A stretch of 64,000 bases of DNA from Podospora bellae-mahoneyi (taxonomy: Eukaryota > Ascomycota > Sordariomycetes > Sordariales > Podosporaceae). Shown here piece by piece: positions 9,795 to 20,266 of this stretch. Positions within the stretch are counted from its first letter, which is position 1. Every line of letters begins with the position of its first letter. The stretch spans positions 5,518,001 to 5,582,000 of the forward strand of contig NW_026946359.1 in the NCBI RefSeq assembly GCF_035222275.1, written 5' to 3'. Position numbers and translations under genes: made by a program. Below the pieces are notes generated by a model that was not told where the DNA came from, did not search any database, and saw only the letters and a list, made by a program, of their open reading frames with translations.

Positions 9795-11182
9795 ATGGGG
9801 TCGGTTGCCACCAACGCAAGGGGCTCAATTGATGCCCGCAAATCAGCCAAAGCACGTCGTTTGTTCTTTCCCTCGCTCTATCTGCCCGCCCCCCCCCCCC
9901 TTGAAACACCCCAGTTCACAAGACAACCGCCAATGCCAAGAACACAATAGTGAATCCATTTTTTGGCCATGCTAACACGCTTGCTATGGCTCCATAGATC
10001 ACAAAAGCTCAAGAGTCTCGTCCACCCAGTGACGCACCCGCAATTTACGTCGACTTGATTGACCCGGACATTGGCTATGGCGTCTTCGCTGCCCGTGACT
10101 TCCGCAAGGGGGATTTCATCTTCCACGAGGCCCCTTTGATTGACCCAACAGACTTCTGCGAGCTACGTGAGTTCAACGATGAGCACCATGGACCAGGGCA
10201 GATGCTAGATCTTGTCACTGCGTTGTCGTTGGCTGACGCCTCCCAAATGCGGTTTGCCTTCCCTAAGCTGGCCGCGGAGCTTGGCAAGACATTGCCTACC
10301 TCCCAGGAACTCACAGGTGCCGATTTGAATCCACTTTTGGGGACAAGGCTTGTACATGGACAACTGGCTTGGCCTCCAAATGAGTTGTGGGAGAAGTATG
10401 ACAAGTATATCAAGCGCATCAGGGAGGGAGTTGTGGCTCGAGGCGGTGGCTCCAAGGCATCTGTCGAGGACAGAGTGAAGATCGCAGCCGACTTTTTCAG
10501 GAGTCATGCCTTCCAGGCCGAGATAGAGGGAAACCAGAACCCACATCCCGCGGCGACGCGGCCTGCCACGATATACCTCCTGGCAAGTTTGGTCAACCAT
10601 TGCTGTCAACCCCCCGAGGCCAGACGGGTACTCAAGAGGAGGACAGCAGCTAAGGATTCGCCCGTTGTTGCCCGAGAAATTCCAGAGCTCCGCCTCGCAA
10701 ACTTCCTCGCAAATTTGAAGAAGGAGAGTGAAAATGCAGACAACACGGCCAGCAGCAGCAAAAGTCCCAGCACCGGTGGCAAGGCGGGTACCAGTGACAA
10801 CAATACTGCCATCGGCAGCGGCAGCAAAAACAATGCCGACGATTCAGACGCTATCACCCCAGCCCCCAAGACGGCACAAGAGTCCACTGGCACCAAGGAC
10901 TTCAGCGAACACTCTGACCCTGACGACGGCGAGGAAGAAGAAGACAATGCGTCGGGTTCGAATTCCCTCAACCAACGGCAGCGAGGACCCAACTGCGAGT
11001 GGCGCATTGGCCCAGGGCAACTCGCAAAGTTTGTACTACCGCATCACATTGCTGTGAAGGCTACGAGGGATATCAAGGCTGGGGAGGAGCTCACGTGGGA
11101 CTATGGAAAGAAGAAGCAAGGGTTTTCTTGTCGTTGTGCGACGTGCCGTGCCGGGACGGGCAGGTCTTGCTGTTATTTGTGA
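9795..11182 (+). CDS. SET-domain protein with a split core motif (5' end uncertain)
   Basis: The secure part starts at 9998 after a good acceptor (GCTAAC branch at 9971-9976, CCATAG). It reads YVDLIDPDIGYGVFAARDF, the SET start, then LVNHCCQ near 10590. About 126 residues of Ser/Thr/Asp/Glu-rich sequence follow before PNCEWRIGPGQ at 10988. The frame closes with VKATRDIKAGEELTWDYG and a Cys-rich post-SET CRCATCRAG. SET proteins methylate lysines, but the substrate is unknown. The first exon probably begins MGSVATNARG at 9795. The frame needs a phase-0 donor and only a weak GTTGCC is available; a GTTTGT donor at 9859 with a later acceptor at 10007 is the alternative. The Ser of the usual NHSC is Cys here. 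Confidence 0.7.
9889..9900. repeat. Poly-C run of 12
   Basis: Twelve consecutive C residues inside the presumed first intron of the SET gene. It is prone to length error in sequencing, which matters because the 5' exon structure of this gene is unresolved. Confidence 0.8.
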
Positions 11183-12341
11183 ATAGCAAATGGCAAAAAA
11201 TTTGGTCGTTGGGTCAGAGGGGTGTGCTTTTGGTGGAAGATGAGGAATGCGGATCAGACGCATTTCAACCTGTGAGGTAGTCTACGGCGTGAAGAAGACT
11301 GGGATCAGGGTTAAGCTGGTATTGTTCAAAATAGCGGATTTGTTGGGGTTGTGGTTCAGAGTTCCATGGCCGGGTTAGATAGAGGCACAAGGTTCTGGAG
11401 AGGATAATGCGAAGCGTTTGATATTGGTAGTTGGCTCTGGAAGAGTTGGAAGGGATATAATATGTTGACAGCACTGAATATCAGCGATTTCACACTCGTG
11501 AATTGTTCTGGACGGGTCGTGGCCAGTTTCAGGGGCGATGGCTGTTTCTGATTGCGGGGGAGCTATCTATTATGTTGTGGACGACAACTATTTGCTGGTA
11601 TTAACCTTGAAAAAGACAAGATCCGCGGGAAGTGGATGTGGTTAGACTAGATCTTTTGGAAGAGAGTTGATCATTGATGCTTTGATATGATTGAAAGCTT
11701 GCTATCAAATTCCATCATTCTAAAGGGAGGTGAGTTCACCGTCTCTCCTGAAGGTCAATCTTGGATAATGATTCGGCGTGTTTGTACACAGGGCACAAGT
11801 CATGTACCTCGAGCGATAGCCAAGAGGGCAGTCAAAATGGTGTAAATCAGAGGAGCTAGCAGAACCATCCCCTATCTTCTGGGCCCTTTGACAACAAGAA
11901 TAGCAGTCTAGATGACTTAAGACGACAGGGGAGACGTTCGTTGCGCTCGTATTAGCAAAAAGCATCAAGGCAAACAGAGCCGGGACACAATACACACAAA
12001 TGCTGGCATCAAGAATTGCTCGAATCAGGAATGTGTTATTGGTCTAATTTCAGACTGATAACTACGGCCTAGACGTCTGTCCCTTTTTGTTGGCATGAAT
12101 CATCATGAAGAGGTCCCTCCAGGAGCTCTCTGTTCATCACTTCAGAGTGCACTATCAAGCGTTGTGCGTTTGTTGTTGTCGGAACCAGCACTCGAATTGC
12201 TCTTTTGTGTACTATCTTTTCCCTAAAACCAAGATAGCCCAGGCACCGCACGCATAGCGCATCATGCCTGTGAGCAGACCGTTGTCCCGTTTCGCCGAAC
12301 CCATGAGAGACTGAATGCAAGAACCACCAATATCCCAGCCC
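11183..12341. other. Convergent intergenic region, SET gene / RPS15
   Basis: About 1.16 kb with no recognisable gene on either strand. Several short frames on the minus strand near 11720-12320 have no family resemblance and are taken as chance. I see no tRNA A/B-box pair. Confidence 0.6.
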
Positions 12342-13176
12342 TTACTTGAGGGGAATGAAACGAGAAGAGTGGGTAGCACCGATACCTGGTCTACCGTGCT
12401 TGACGGGCTTGCTAGGGGGGTGTCAGTCATTTGACTCTTGCAGATACCAAGTCGGAGGGGCGAGCCTTACTATGAGATAGAGAACTCGCCAAGGTAGTGG
12501 CCAACCATCTCAGGCTTGATCTCCACCTGGTTGAACTCCTTGCCGGAGTAGATACCGACGACGCTGCCGATCATCTCGGGAACGACAATCATGTCACGGA
12601 GGTGAGTCTTGACGAGATCGGGCTTCTCGTTGGGCTTAGCCTCCTGCTTAGCCTTGCGGAGCTTCTTGATGAGGCCCATGGGGCGGCGCTTAAGACCACG
12701 GTTGATCTTTCTGCGGGCACGAGCGTGGACGACATCGCGGAGCTCGTCGGAGGTCAGGTCAAGGAGACTGTTGCAGATAGCAGGTCAGCGCTTTGTTCTG
12801 GCCCATCAAATATAACCATCCCTCAATTTCCCAAGCATTCGCCATCATATGCTCATTTCCCTATTCGCGAAACATCGTCCTTCTCATTTGAGCATTGTCG
12901 GATTTGGTCGTGGGGTAGTGTGGGCGAAAAAGTAATCGGATCAAGGGCACCTACGCATCGAGATCGACACCGCGGTAAGAGAACTTGCGGAAGGTTCTCT
13001 TCTTCTTGAGCTCAGCGGCCTCCTCGGCGTTCTGTTGCATGTCATGTCAGCCATCGTTCCCTCACACATGAAGCAGTCGCCATCGTCGTTTTTTTTGAAG
13101 AGCCCGTCAAGGATATGGCGTCGTCCATCAATCAACAGCGACAGAGAGAGGTTGGACATACGTATTCGTCAGCCAT
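12342..13176 (-). CDS. RPS15: 40S ribosomal protein S15 (uS19)
   Basis: Four exons on the minus strand: 13176-13162 (15 nt, MADEY), 13031-12955, 12767-12471 and 12411-12342. Together they encode 152 residues, the usual length. Introns are 130, 187 and 59 nt. Exon 2 gives the [17 protein letters not shown] region. Exon 3 gives [20 protein letters not shown] and [20 protein letters not shown], the uS19 core. Exon 4 gives [20 protein letters not shown], the C-terminal tail that reaches toward the decoding centre. Both the start and the stop (LK then TAA) are at the expected places. Multiple introns crowded near the 5' end are typical of fungal ribosomal protein genes. Confidence 0.96.
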
Positions 13177-13731
13177 GTTGTCGGTTGTCGAGTGATCACG
13201 ATCTCGCTCGGTTCGATAGTGCTGGTATCGAAGAGCGAAATTCAGACAGTCGCGATTCTGGAGGTGGATTTGACTTGGGTGAGCGCAGTAGGCCTTGGTG
13301 AGTGGTCAGCGCTGGTTCTTTCGGACCCACTCACAAAATTCGTAGGGCTCAATGCCCTCACAAGCCCCGCGTTCGGTTGGACGGTGGCTGCGCTGCTCTT
13401 GTGGCTCGTGCTGTGGCTGATGGGGCCTCAATTCTTCCCGCCCCCACCTGCAGCACTTCCACTCAGTTCACTGGCAAACGCGTTCGTCGCGACTCTCGCA
13501 GTATCCGTATGTCATATAAGTTTTTGGGATTCCCTTCCAAGTGGTCATGCTTTCGACATTTATTTTCTCCTACTCTCTTTCAAAATCTCACAGCAATTTC
13601 ACGACCATGGGCTTGCTTCTTTCAAAGACCATGATTTTCTCTCGAATTAGAGCTCTTACACCAAGTTCGAGTTGATAGGATTGTATTTGGCAATTTTCTC
13701 ACCAACAGCCTAGCTTCGACCAAGCCGTTCT
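13177..13731. other. Intergenic, RPS15 promoter and GH53 3' flank
   Basis: Both flanking genes are on the minus strand. A plus-strand open frame of about 150 codons (13192-13650) has no recognisable features and overlaps the RPS15 promoter, so it is not called. AGCCCTA (minus strand, 13343-13349) lies 167 bases upstream of the RPS15 start and resembles the Tbf1-type element near the P2 gene. Confidence 0.5.
13343..13349 (-). promoter_or_regulatory. AGCCCTA element upstream of RPS15
   Basis: Read on the minus strand this heptamer resembles the ARCCCTAA core of Tbf1-type sites associated with ribosomal protein promoters in some fungi. It lies 167 bases upstream of the RPS15 ATG. The last A is missing, so the match is partial. 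Confidence 0.25.
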
Positions 13732-14862
13732 CTAGATGCGCTGGAAAACAGAAATACTAGAGCGCGCCCTTCCACCCCACGCAAACATGGTGTTCTCTGG
13801 ACAAGACGATCCCAAGGCGGCATTGTTCAACCAAGCTGGCTCCCAGTAGAACAATCCATTGCCCCGATTGACGGACCGAACAACGTCTGCCACCTTTGTC
13901 ACATACTGCACCTGCCCAGCCTCGGAAAACGGAATGCTTCGGACATCGGCGGGGAACTGATATCTTGGATTCGGGCACTGAACAGGCCAGTTGGTCTCGA
14001 CGACCTGAATCTCCTTGCCCCAAGTGTTGGCCATGTTGGTCAAACTGGTCTTGAGCGCGCTGAGTGAAGCCGCCTCGGAGTAGAATGGGTAAAAAGACAC
14101 TCCCATGATGTCGTAGTCCGACGCCTCAAAAGTTCCTTGTCTGAGGACGTTTGTGTACCAGTTGTTTTGAGTATTCCAGTTCCTGTGTTAACCTTCATTA
14201 ACACCTGTTTTCCCGTTCTGAAGCGAACAAAGAAAATCCTGGATCTAGGGTTCTTACCATCCATTGTCGAGATGGATCATGATCTTTGGCTTGGGGCTAA
14301 GCCTCGAGTCTTTGATACCCCAGGCGGCGCTACGCAGCAGGCGTGCGATGTTTCCCCAGTTGTTGATTCTTCCTGTCGGCCACAGCAAGCCAGGTGTGAT
14401 CTCATTGCCGATGGAGATGATGGTTGGCTGAATGCCGGCATCTTGGAATCTGTTGCAAGATTCCAGGGTGTAGTTGTACAGCTTCCAGGAAAGATTGTCG
14501 ATGTCGGTCGGCCATCCGGAGGGGATACCCTGCTTGCCCGGGTCGGCCCAAGTGTCGCTGTAATGGAAGTCGATGTACACACCGAGCCCGACAGCTTTCG
14601 CCCTTCTCGCAAGCTGGATGTTGTAATCCATGTTGTACTCGCCATTGCTGGGGTTGACCCAGACACGCTGCCGAACAGTATTCACGCCATTCTCAACCAG
14701 GATTCTTTCGAGGGGCTTGGTGTTGCCGTTGACATCCTTGAACGACATGCCGGCCCGCTCCTCTATGAGAAGAGAAGACCAGTCCACACCTTTGTAGGTG
14801 ATGGCGGCGTTCACAGCTGGAAGCCCAGCCAAAAGCAAAGTTGACAACGATGGGAGAAGCAT
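13732..14862 (-). CDS. Secreted arabinogalactan endo-beta-1,4-galactanase, GH53
   Basis: Two exons (14862-14258 and 14182-13732, 75-nt intron) encode 351 residues, the normal GH53 length. A signal peptide (MLLPSLSTLLLAGLPAVNA) is followed by the (beta/alpha)8 catalytic domain. Conserved segments include GVDWSSLLIEERAG, VRQRVWVNPSNG, IDFHYSDTWADPGKQ and SIGNEITPGLLWP, which carries the acid/base Glu. The nucleophile Glu is in QVVETNWPVQCP and GLFYWEPAW follows. The enzyme cuts beta-1,4-galactan side chains of pectin outside the cell. There is no carbohydrate-binding module. TATAAAA at 14942-14948 gives it a clear core promoter, unlike most neighbours, as expected of an inducible secreted enzyme. 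Confidence 0.95.
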
Positions 14863-15527
14863 TGTGGATAACGGGATGTGATGAGTTGGTGATCCGATCC
14901 AGGTACCTGGGCCTTGTCAACACCATACGGGCATACCATGGTTTTATATGATCGACCAGGAAACACCCACCCAGCCTAGGCATCAAAGCGATCTCTCGTG
15001 ATTGCTGGAAACCAGGTCCACATCCCGGATTTGTTACTCTAGAAGCCGTAAGCCAACGTTTTTGGCGGCATCGAAAGCCTTGGCAGACATGATTTGCAAG
15101 CTTATGTCTTTGAAAGTGCGGAGGAGTGTGTGAATTGCCTTTTCGGTTCAGCCTGGGTATCATGCCTACACAAAAAGGGCCGCCTGTGAAGCGAGTATCA
15201 CAGAACCCGCCAATCAATCTACATCAGACGGTACTCCCCCACACTGGCAGTTTCTCTTGGATGGGAAACAAGAGCCGTTTTGGAAACTAACAGCAGCTGG
15301 CTTCCAGTAGTAATTAAGCAAAACTACGGCTGCCCATCAAATGAAAGCCGGAGAATGGCGCGCTTGAATCTGGGGTTGAGTCTTGCCACCAATCATGTCT
15401 AGGCTTCGGCTCGTGACGTTCCGGGCGTTACGGTCACATTAAAGATTCAAGGCCTGGTACTTGGCTAGGAAGTGGTTCTTTCTGACGCTATTCCTACACG
15501 GAAACTGACAGCACCTATAGTATCATA
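14863..15527. other. Intergenic, GH53 promoter and reductase 3' flank
   Basis: Both flanking genes are on the minus strand. It contains the TATA box of the galactanase gene. No gene is recognised in the remaining sequence. Confidence 0.6.
14942..14948 (-). promoter_or_regulatory. TATA box of the GH53 gene
   Basis: TATAAAA on the minus strand, 80 bases upstream of the galactanase ATG, at a position fitting a short leader. Confidence 0.55.
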
Positions 15528-16769
15528 TCATTGCTCGTCCTCTGAGACCTTCCATACAAGCCGTTCACCAGACGGGACCTGGTCCCTTAATAGCTGAAGG
15601 GCATTCTGTGCCCTCTCCAGCAGTGTAGCACCTTCGACGATCCTGGTCCTGTTCGGTTTGATAGCGCCTTGAGCCAGCAAGGCAGGAATGATCTCGGGCT
15701 GGAGTTTGTCTCGATAGAAGCCGTTCTGTTCAAGATATATCAGTCATCATTGTCACACTCTCCTTCCCGGTTCAAGATAACTCACCTCCTCGTAATTCAA
15801 CGTCCTCACCCCCATGACCTCAACCCCTTCTTGCCACACCACCCCCTCCACATGCTTTTCATCCGCCGCAAACACCGGCCTCCTCCCCTCTGCAGCAGGA
15901 ACCTCAATCACAGGCAACATAACCGCCACTTTACTCCCTCTCTCTGCGATCTTGCTCAGCGGCTTCAAAGTCCCATCTCTAGACCCAATACAATCAACGA
16001 AATACGGGATCCTGGGCCCCGCCCCTTGTCCCCCTTCTCGGTCAAGATACCTCCCAATCTCCCCCACCACCCCAGAACTCCTATAATCAAAACACACCCT
16101 CGCCCCTAGCCTCCTTAACTCCCCATGATGCTTCCCGCTCGCAACAGCAATAACATGATCATACCCCCAATACTTGAGCACCTGTATCACATACAACCCA
16201 ACCGAACTGCCCCCTCCCCACACCAGCACCTTTTTCCCCTCCCCACCTTTAAACCCTCTCGGCTTCGGCCAAGGCAGCCGTATCCCCAAATCGGCACTCA
16301 GACAATGAAAAGCCGTAACCAAATTCGCAGGCACCGTAACCGCCTCCCTCAACCCCCAGCCTACTATCCCTTGGGGTAGCTTGGAGATCTTGTGCACCGG
16401 GACTGTGACGTACGTCTGGAAGCCGGCCTCCCTCGGGTTGCCGTCGGAGACGAACCCAAAGACTCTGTCGCCTTCTTTGAGGGTCTCGTGGAGCTCGTGG
16501 TTGATGTTCAGACCCGAGGAGGAGGAGAGGCTGGGGCTGAGCCAGAGGGTGACGATTGTACCTGCGAAGGCGGTGCCGAGGTGGAAGGGGAAGGAGGGGA
16601 TGGCGAAGTTGCCTGCGGCGCGGTGGAGGTCGAGCGGGGTGGAGCAGGTCCAGGTTACTTTGATGAGGGCTTCGTTTGGGTTGGGGGCGTGGGTGGGGGT
16701 TTGGAGGAGGGTTGGGGGCGCAAAGGGGGAGGGGAGGACGATGGAGGGGTGGGTTTTGGGGGCTGTCAT
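15528..16769 (-). CDS. MDR-superfamily NAD(P)H oxidoreductase (zinc-ADH/enoyl reductase-like)
   Basis: Two exons (16769-15786 and 15725-15528, 60-nt intron with donor GTGAGT) encode 393 residues. The N-terminal GroES-like half contains HLGTAFAGTIV and EGDRVFGFVSDGNP. The Rossmann half contains VLVWGGGSSVGLYVIQVLKY and later FDYRSSGVV, FVDCIGSRDG and ERGSKVAVM. Catalytic-zinc ligands typical of alcohol dehydrogenases are not evident, so it fits the quinone/enoyl reductase-like (ToxD-type) branch. The substrate cannot be told. I chose the ATG at 16769 (MTAPKTHPS); a longer frame back to 16880 would add a His/Pro/Thr-rich stretch that looks like leader. Coding-strand skew reverses sharply near 16385. 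Confidence 0.85.
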
Positions 16770-19445
16770 TGTGGTGGTGGCCGGGTGTTGATGGTTGGTG
16801 GGTGGTGGAAGTAGGCGGGTGGTGATGGTAGGTGTGTGGTGATAATGGCTGTGGTGGTGATACTTGCGGGATCCGAGCAAGTCGAAACCAAAGCAGATAA
16901 ACTGTAATGTTCAAAATGTCACAGTCGCAATGCAAAACCCATAACTGCCATTTGTCATGAGGAAAAAAAAAAGTGAGGATAGCGTGTGATAAAAGTAAGG
17001 CTACGACAGTGATTAACAAATTCTGGGTCTCGCTTGGTATTTATCTGCTTGGTTGCGTTTCCCTGCTTGACGGGATAAACGTCCGTCCCCCCCTTCCGAC
17101 CTCTCTCGTTATTTGTCGGCTACATATTCGTCCAACACTTTTCCTTGGTAAAAGAAAGGGCTGAGTTGGCGGGTATCACAAAGTTTTGGGCCCGAATCTG
17201 ATAACCCGATTTCTAAGCCGTATGGTTCTTGTCTCGCTCTCTCGCTTCCCCACCCTGTTCCTGTTTGTTTGTTGGTTGTTAGCATGTTCCGTTTCAAGTT
17301 CAGTCTCTCTCTCTCTCTCTCCTTTGATCGTTTCCCAGTTCAGGGCACTGCCGAAATCCGGGCATATCTGCACGTCGTGGTTGGCTGGTTGCTGCCCAGG
17401 TTTCATTACGTCGACGGTTCTCTCACACCACACCACTCTCCCCCCCTGCGAGGGCTATGTGTCGTGATGGCGAATGGGGAACGCTGGCGAGGGCTGGAAT
17501 CAAAGAGGGAGATAGGGCAGGGAGGCATCCAAACCGGTGCTGGAGAGATATCGGGTCAGAGGCTTCGTAGAGTTTTCGGCGATGCAGAACATTTCTCAGG
17601 CGGGAGAGCCGATTGGAACGTGGGGTGCAGAATGGTGTGCGGTTAATCATGACCTGGCCCCAAAAGAGGTCGTGACCGCCTCTATCTCTCGTTGTATCAT
17701 CCTACGCAGAGACCGGGAGCCGTATCCGGGTTGGATTGCATCTGCATACCCCATGAATCACACTGCAGTCAACGACTAGACTGATACCACGCTATCTTCT
17801 TCAATGGCCGTTGCCGCTGAAGAACAAGGGGCGGTAAGACATGAGTGATACGCTAGAGTTTGAAGCCAAATCATGAAAATTGAAGTTTTGCGAAACGCAG
17901 GGGTTGGTGTGACATTTTCTTCCTCGCATCCCAAGCAGCAAGTATGCTCAAGATTGCAATGAAAAGAAAGAGGGATAAAAGCCGGTCAGACTTCCATCGA
18001 TACCCACCCCGCTTGAGCGCCCAAAGGCAAGACCTCAAGAAAATCAGGGTACAGATCATCGCCACTCTCTATACAGTTGCAGCGCAAGGCCACAGCCGCC
18101 ACCTTTGCAGGCAGATCGAGAGTAAAAGGCTTCTCACTGTTGGGCACCGAGGATATCGTTCATCAACCCGGGTGGGATCTGTGGCTCCTTTAGGGAACAC
18201 AAAAGAGGACGACTACTATAGAAATGATTCTCTGAAGTATTGTCGACATGAGGAAAAAAAGAAAAAGAAGATTGAAATTTTGGCAGACAGGTCGAGAATA
18301 TATACTGGTGGTGGGGTGGCCAGTGCACGCCTGCAAATTCTGTGAATTCGCATGTGCTCGCACAGACCACTGAAGGTTTTGCAGCCCCACTCCACGAGAG
18401 CTTGTTCATGTCAAGCATCCCAAGGAATTCACTCGAAAAGCTTACAAACAGATTCACTGGCTGGTCGTGGCCGTGGGAGACTTTCCAGTGGCTGTTGTGG
18501 TGGCTGGCGATATCTTGAAGAGCCGTTGGCTGTACCAACACTCGAAAATGAGGGGTTGTCACATAGTTCCCCTCGATTCAGTGCTGACATCATGATGGGC
18601 ATGAAAGCAGCAAACAAATACTCGAAAAAGGCTCTACAGTAGTCCAGGAATACCGTTGACGTCTTTGACCTTCCTGTACAACTCTCTTGTACCTTTCAAT
18701 TTCCTTGCTCTCGCTCATTTCTTCGCATTTGCTTCCCTCAGAGCGTCAGATGTCAGTCTGGACAAGCAAATGCCGAGAGCCCCTCCAAAACCGGTCCCTG
18801 CAGGTGCCAGAGTGGAGACCAAGAAGCTGGGCTTCGCACGGTGCTTGTAGGGAACAGCTCTAGAAGATGGACTAAAATAGCATGTTGCTGAAGTTTAATA
18901 TCGCCAGAGCCAGTATTGAGATCAAGAGTTCGTAAAGACTTGAGGATCTGTCGCACAAAGAATCGGCAAGGGGCATTCAAAATGGTGGTTGCCCGAGTCT
19001 TTGTAGCACTGTGGATAGAGAATTGGATCCGGTTGTCCAACGGTCGCTAGCCACTTTGGGATGCAGCTATCCGCGTCTTGTCGCGAAATGGACAGGAGGA
19101 GATCCTCTCCTCTTGTCGCCGCATTCGCTGACCATTTGACATGCGGCAGAAGCTCGTAGCAACTTTGCCTCGGATGCTTGTTCTCTGTGCCGTCGCCATA
19201 GACGTTGAACTCCCTCGCCGATGAATATTCTCCCATGCGATTGGGCTTCCCCTCCCCGCTGCGCCAAACCTTCCGAGCACATGCCGTAATCTTAGCCATT
19301 CGATAATTCGATTTTGGCAGATTGGTTACGAGCTGAGCGATCTCACGGCAACAACATCCGACCACACTTTAAAGCAAGTCAAGTCGCCAACACCACCACC
19401 GACAACGGCTACACTTGGTCCACCAAGAATTGTCGACCACTCACC
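16770..19445. other. Large divergent intergenic region (2.7 kb), reductase / glutaredoxin
   Basis: No gene is securely supported. It contains a (TC)n tract at 17304-17321 and many short frames on both strands. One minus-strand frame with ATG at 19299 (125 codons, ending at 18922) has fairly protein-like composition and is discussed as a finding. It may hold the promoters of both flanking genes and non-coding transcription. Confidence 0.5.
17304..17321. repeat. (TC)n microsatellite
   Basis: An uninterrupted TC dinucleotide tract of about 18 bases, in the intergenic region upstream of the reductase gene. Confidence 0.85.
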
Positions 19446-20266
19446 ATGCCATCCCAACGGCGCCTCCGGGCCCTTCTCTACATCGTCCTCGCCGCCGTCG
19501 TGGTGCTCCTCTTCTTCACTTCGCAGGCCCGCCATTCACGAGAGACGGGCGCGAGCAAGGACTTCTACCACAAGACGATGAATGGGTTGGAGAGGGAACG
19601 AGGCGGCTCGCAGCAAGTGATACCAGCGCACGACCACGATGCCGACGGCGACATTGACGAGGACGACGCCATCATGGCCAAGGAGATGGCTGCTCAGTTG
19701 AAGCAAGCAGAACAGAAGGCAAAGGAAAATGCCAACGCAAAGGCACCCAACAAGCCCGACGACCCCAAGAAGGTCATTGGTGTTGGAAGTGCGGCAGGTG
19801 GTCACAAAGAGGAAGAGGACGGGGATCTGGAAGTGGAAGAGACGCCCGAGGAGCACCAAGTTGAAGTTGAGCTTGACTTGATATTAAGGAAGTCTCCAGG
19901 TTGGTTTCTTTTCTCTCTTTGTTGCCACCGTAGTTGCTCATGTGCTTTGTAGTCATCATCTTCTCCAAGTCGTACTGCCCGTACTCTAAGCGCGCCAAGG
20001 GCATTCTTCTTGAGAAATATGTCATTGAACCGGCGCCATATGTGGTCGAGCTCGACCTTCATCCTCTGGGCCGCAAAATCCAGGACAGGTTGGCGATCAT
20101 AACCAAACGAACCACAGTACCAAATATCATGATTTACGGCAAAAGCATCGGTGGCGGCGACGACGTTGCTGCACTCGACAATGATAACAAGTTAGCTGCC
20201 AAGATCAAGGAGTTGGGCGGCAAGCGGGTCGAGGTGTCGAAGAGGTTCTCCGAGAAGTCGTCATAA
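19446..20266 (+). CDS. Membrane-anchored glutaredoxin, Grx6/Grx7-like
   Basis: Two exons (19446-19899, 19953-20266; 53-nt intron, donor GTTGGT) encode 255 residues. An N-terminal signal anchor (about residues 8-28, ALLYIVLAAVVVLLFF) is followed by an acidic, Lys/Ala-rich stalk of about 110 residues. The C-terminal thioredoxin-fold domain has active site SYCPYSKRAK and the cis-Pro motif TTVPNIMIYGKSIGG with GGDDV following. CPYS with a signal anchor is the arrangement of yeast Grx6/Grx7, monothiol glutaredoxins of the ER/Golgi lumen acting in redox and iron-sulfur-linked stress functions. The intron falls immediately before the catalytic domain. Location and role are inferred from the family. 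Confidence 0.92.

Noticed and set aside
10950-10970. GGTTCGAATTCC resembling a tRNA B box
   Set aside because: No matching A box or cloverleaf, and it lies inside the SET gene's Ser/Asn-rich coding sequence.
13192-13650. Plus-strand frame of 152 codons upstream of RPS15
   Set aside because: No family resemblance; it overlaps the promoter of a highly expressed gene and has atypical composition.
18134-18562. Minus-strand frame of 142 codons
   Set aside because: Ser/His/Phe-rich random-looking sequence without domain, signal or splice support.
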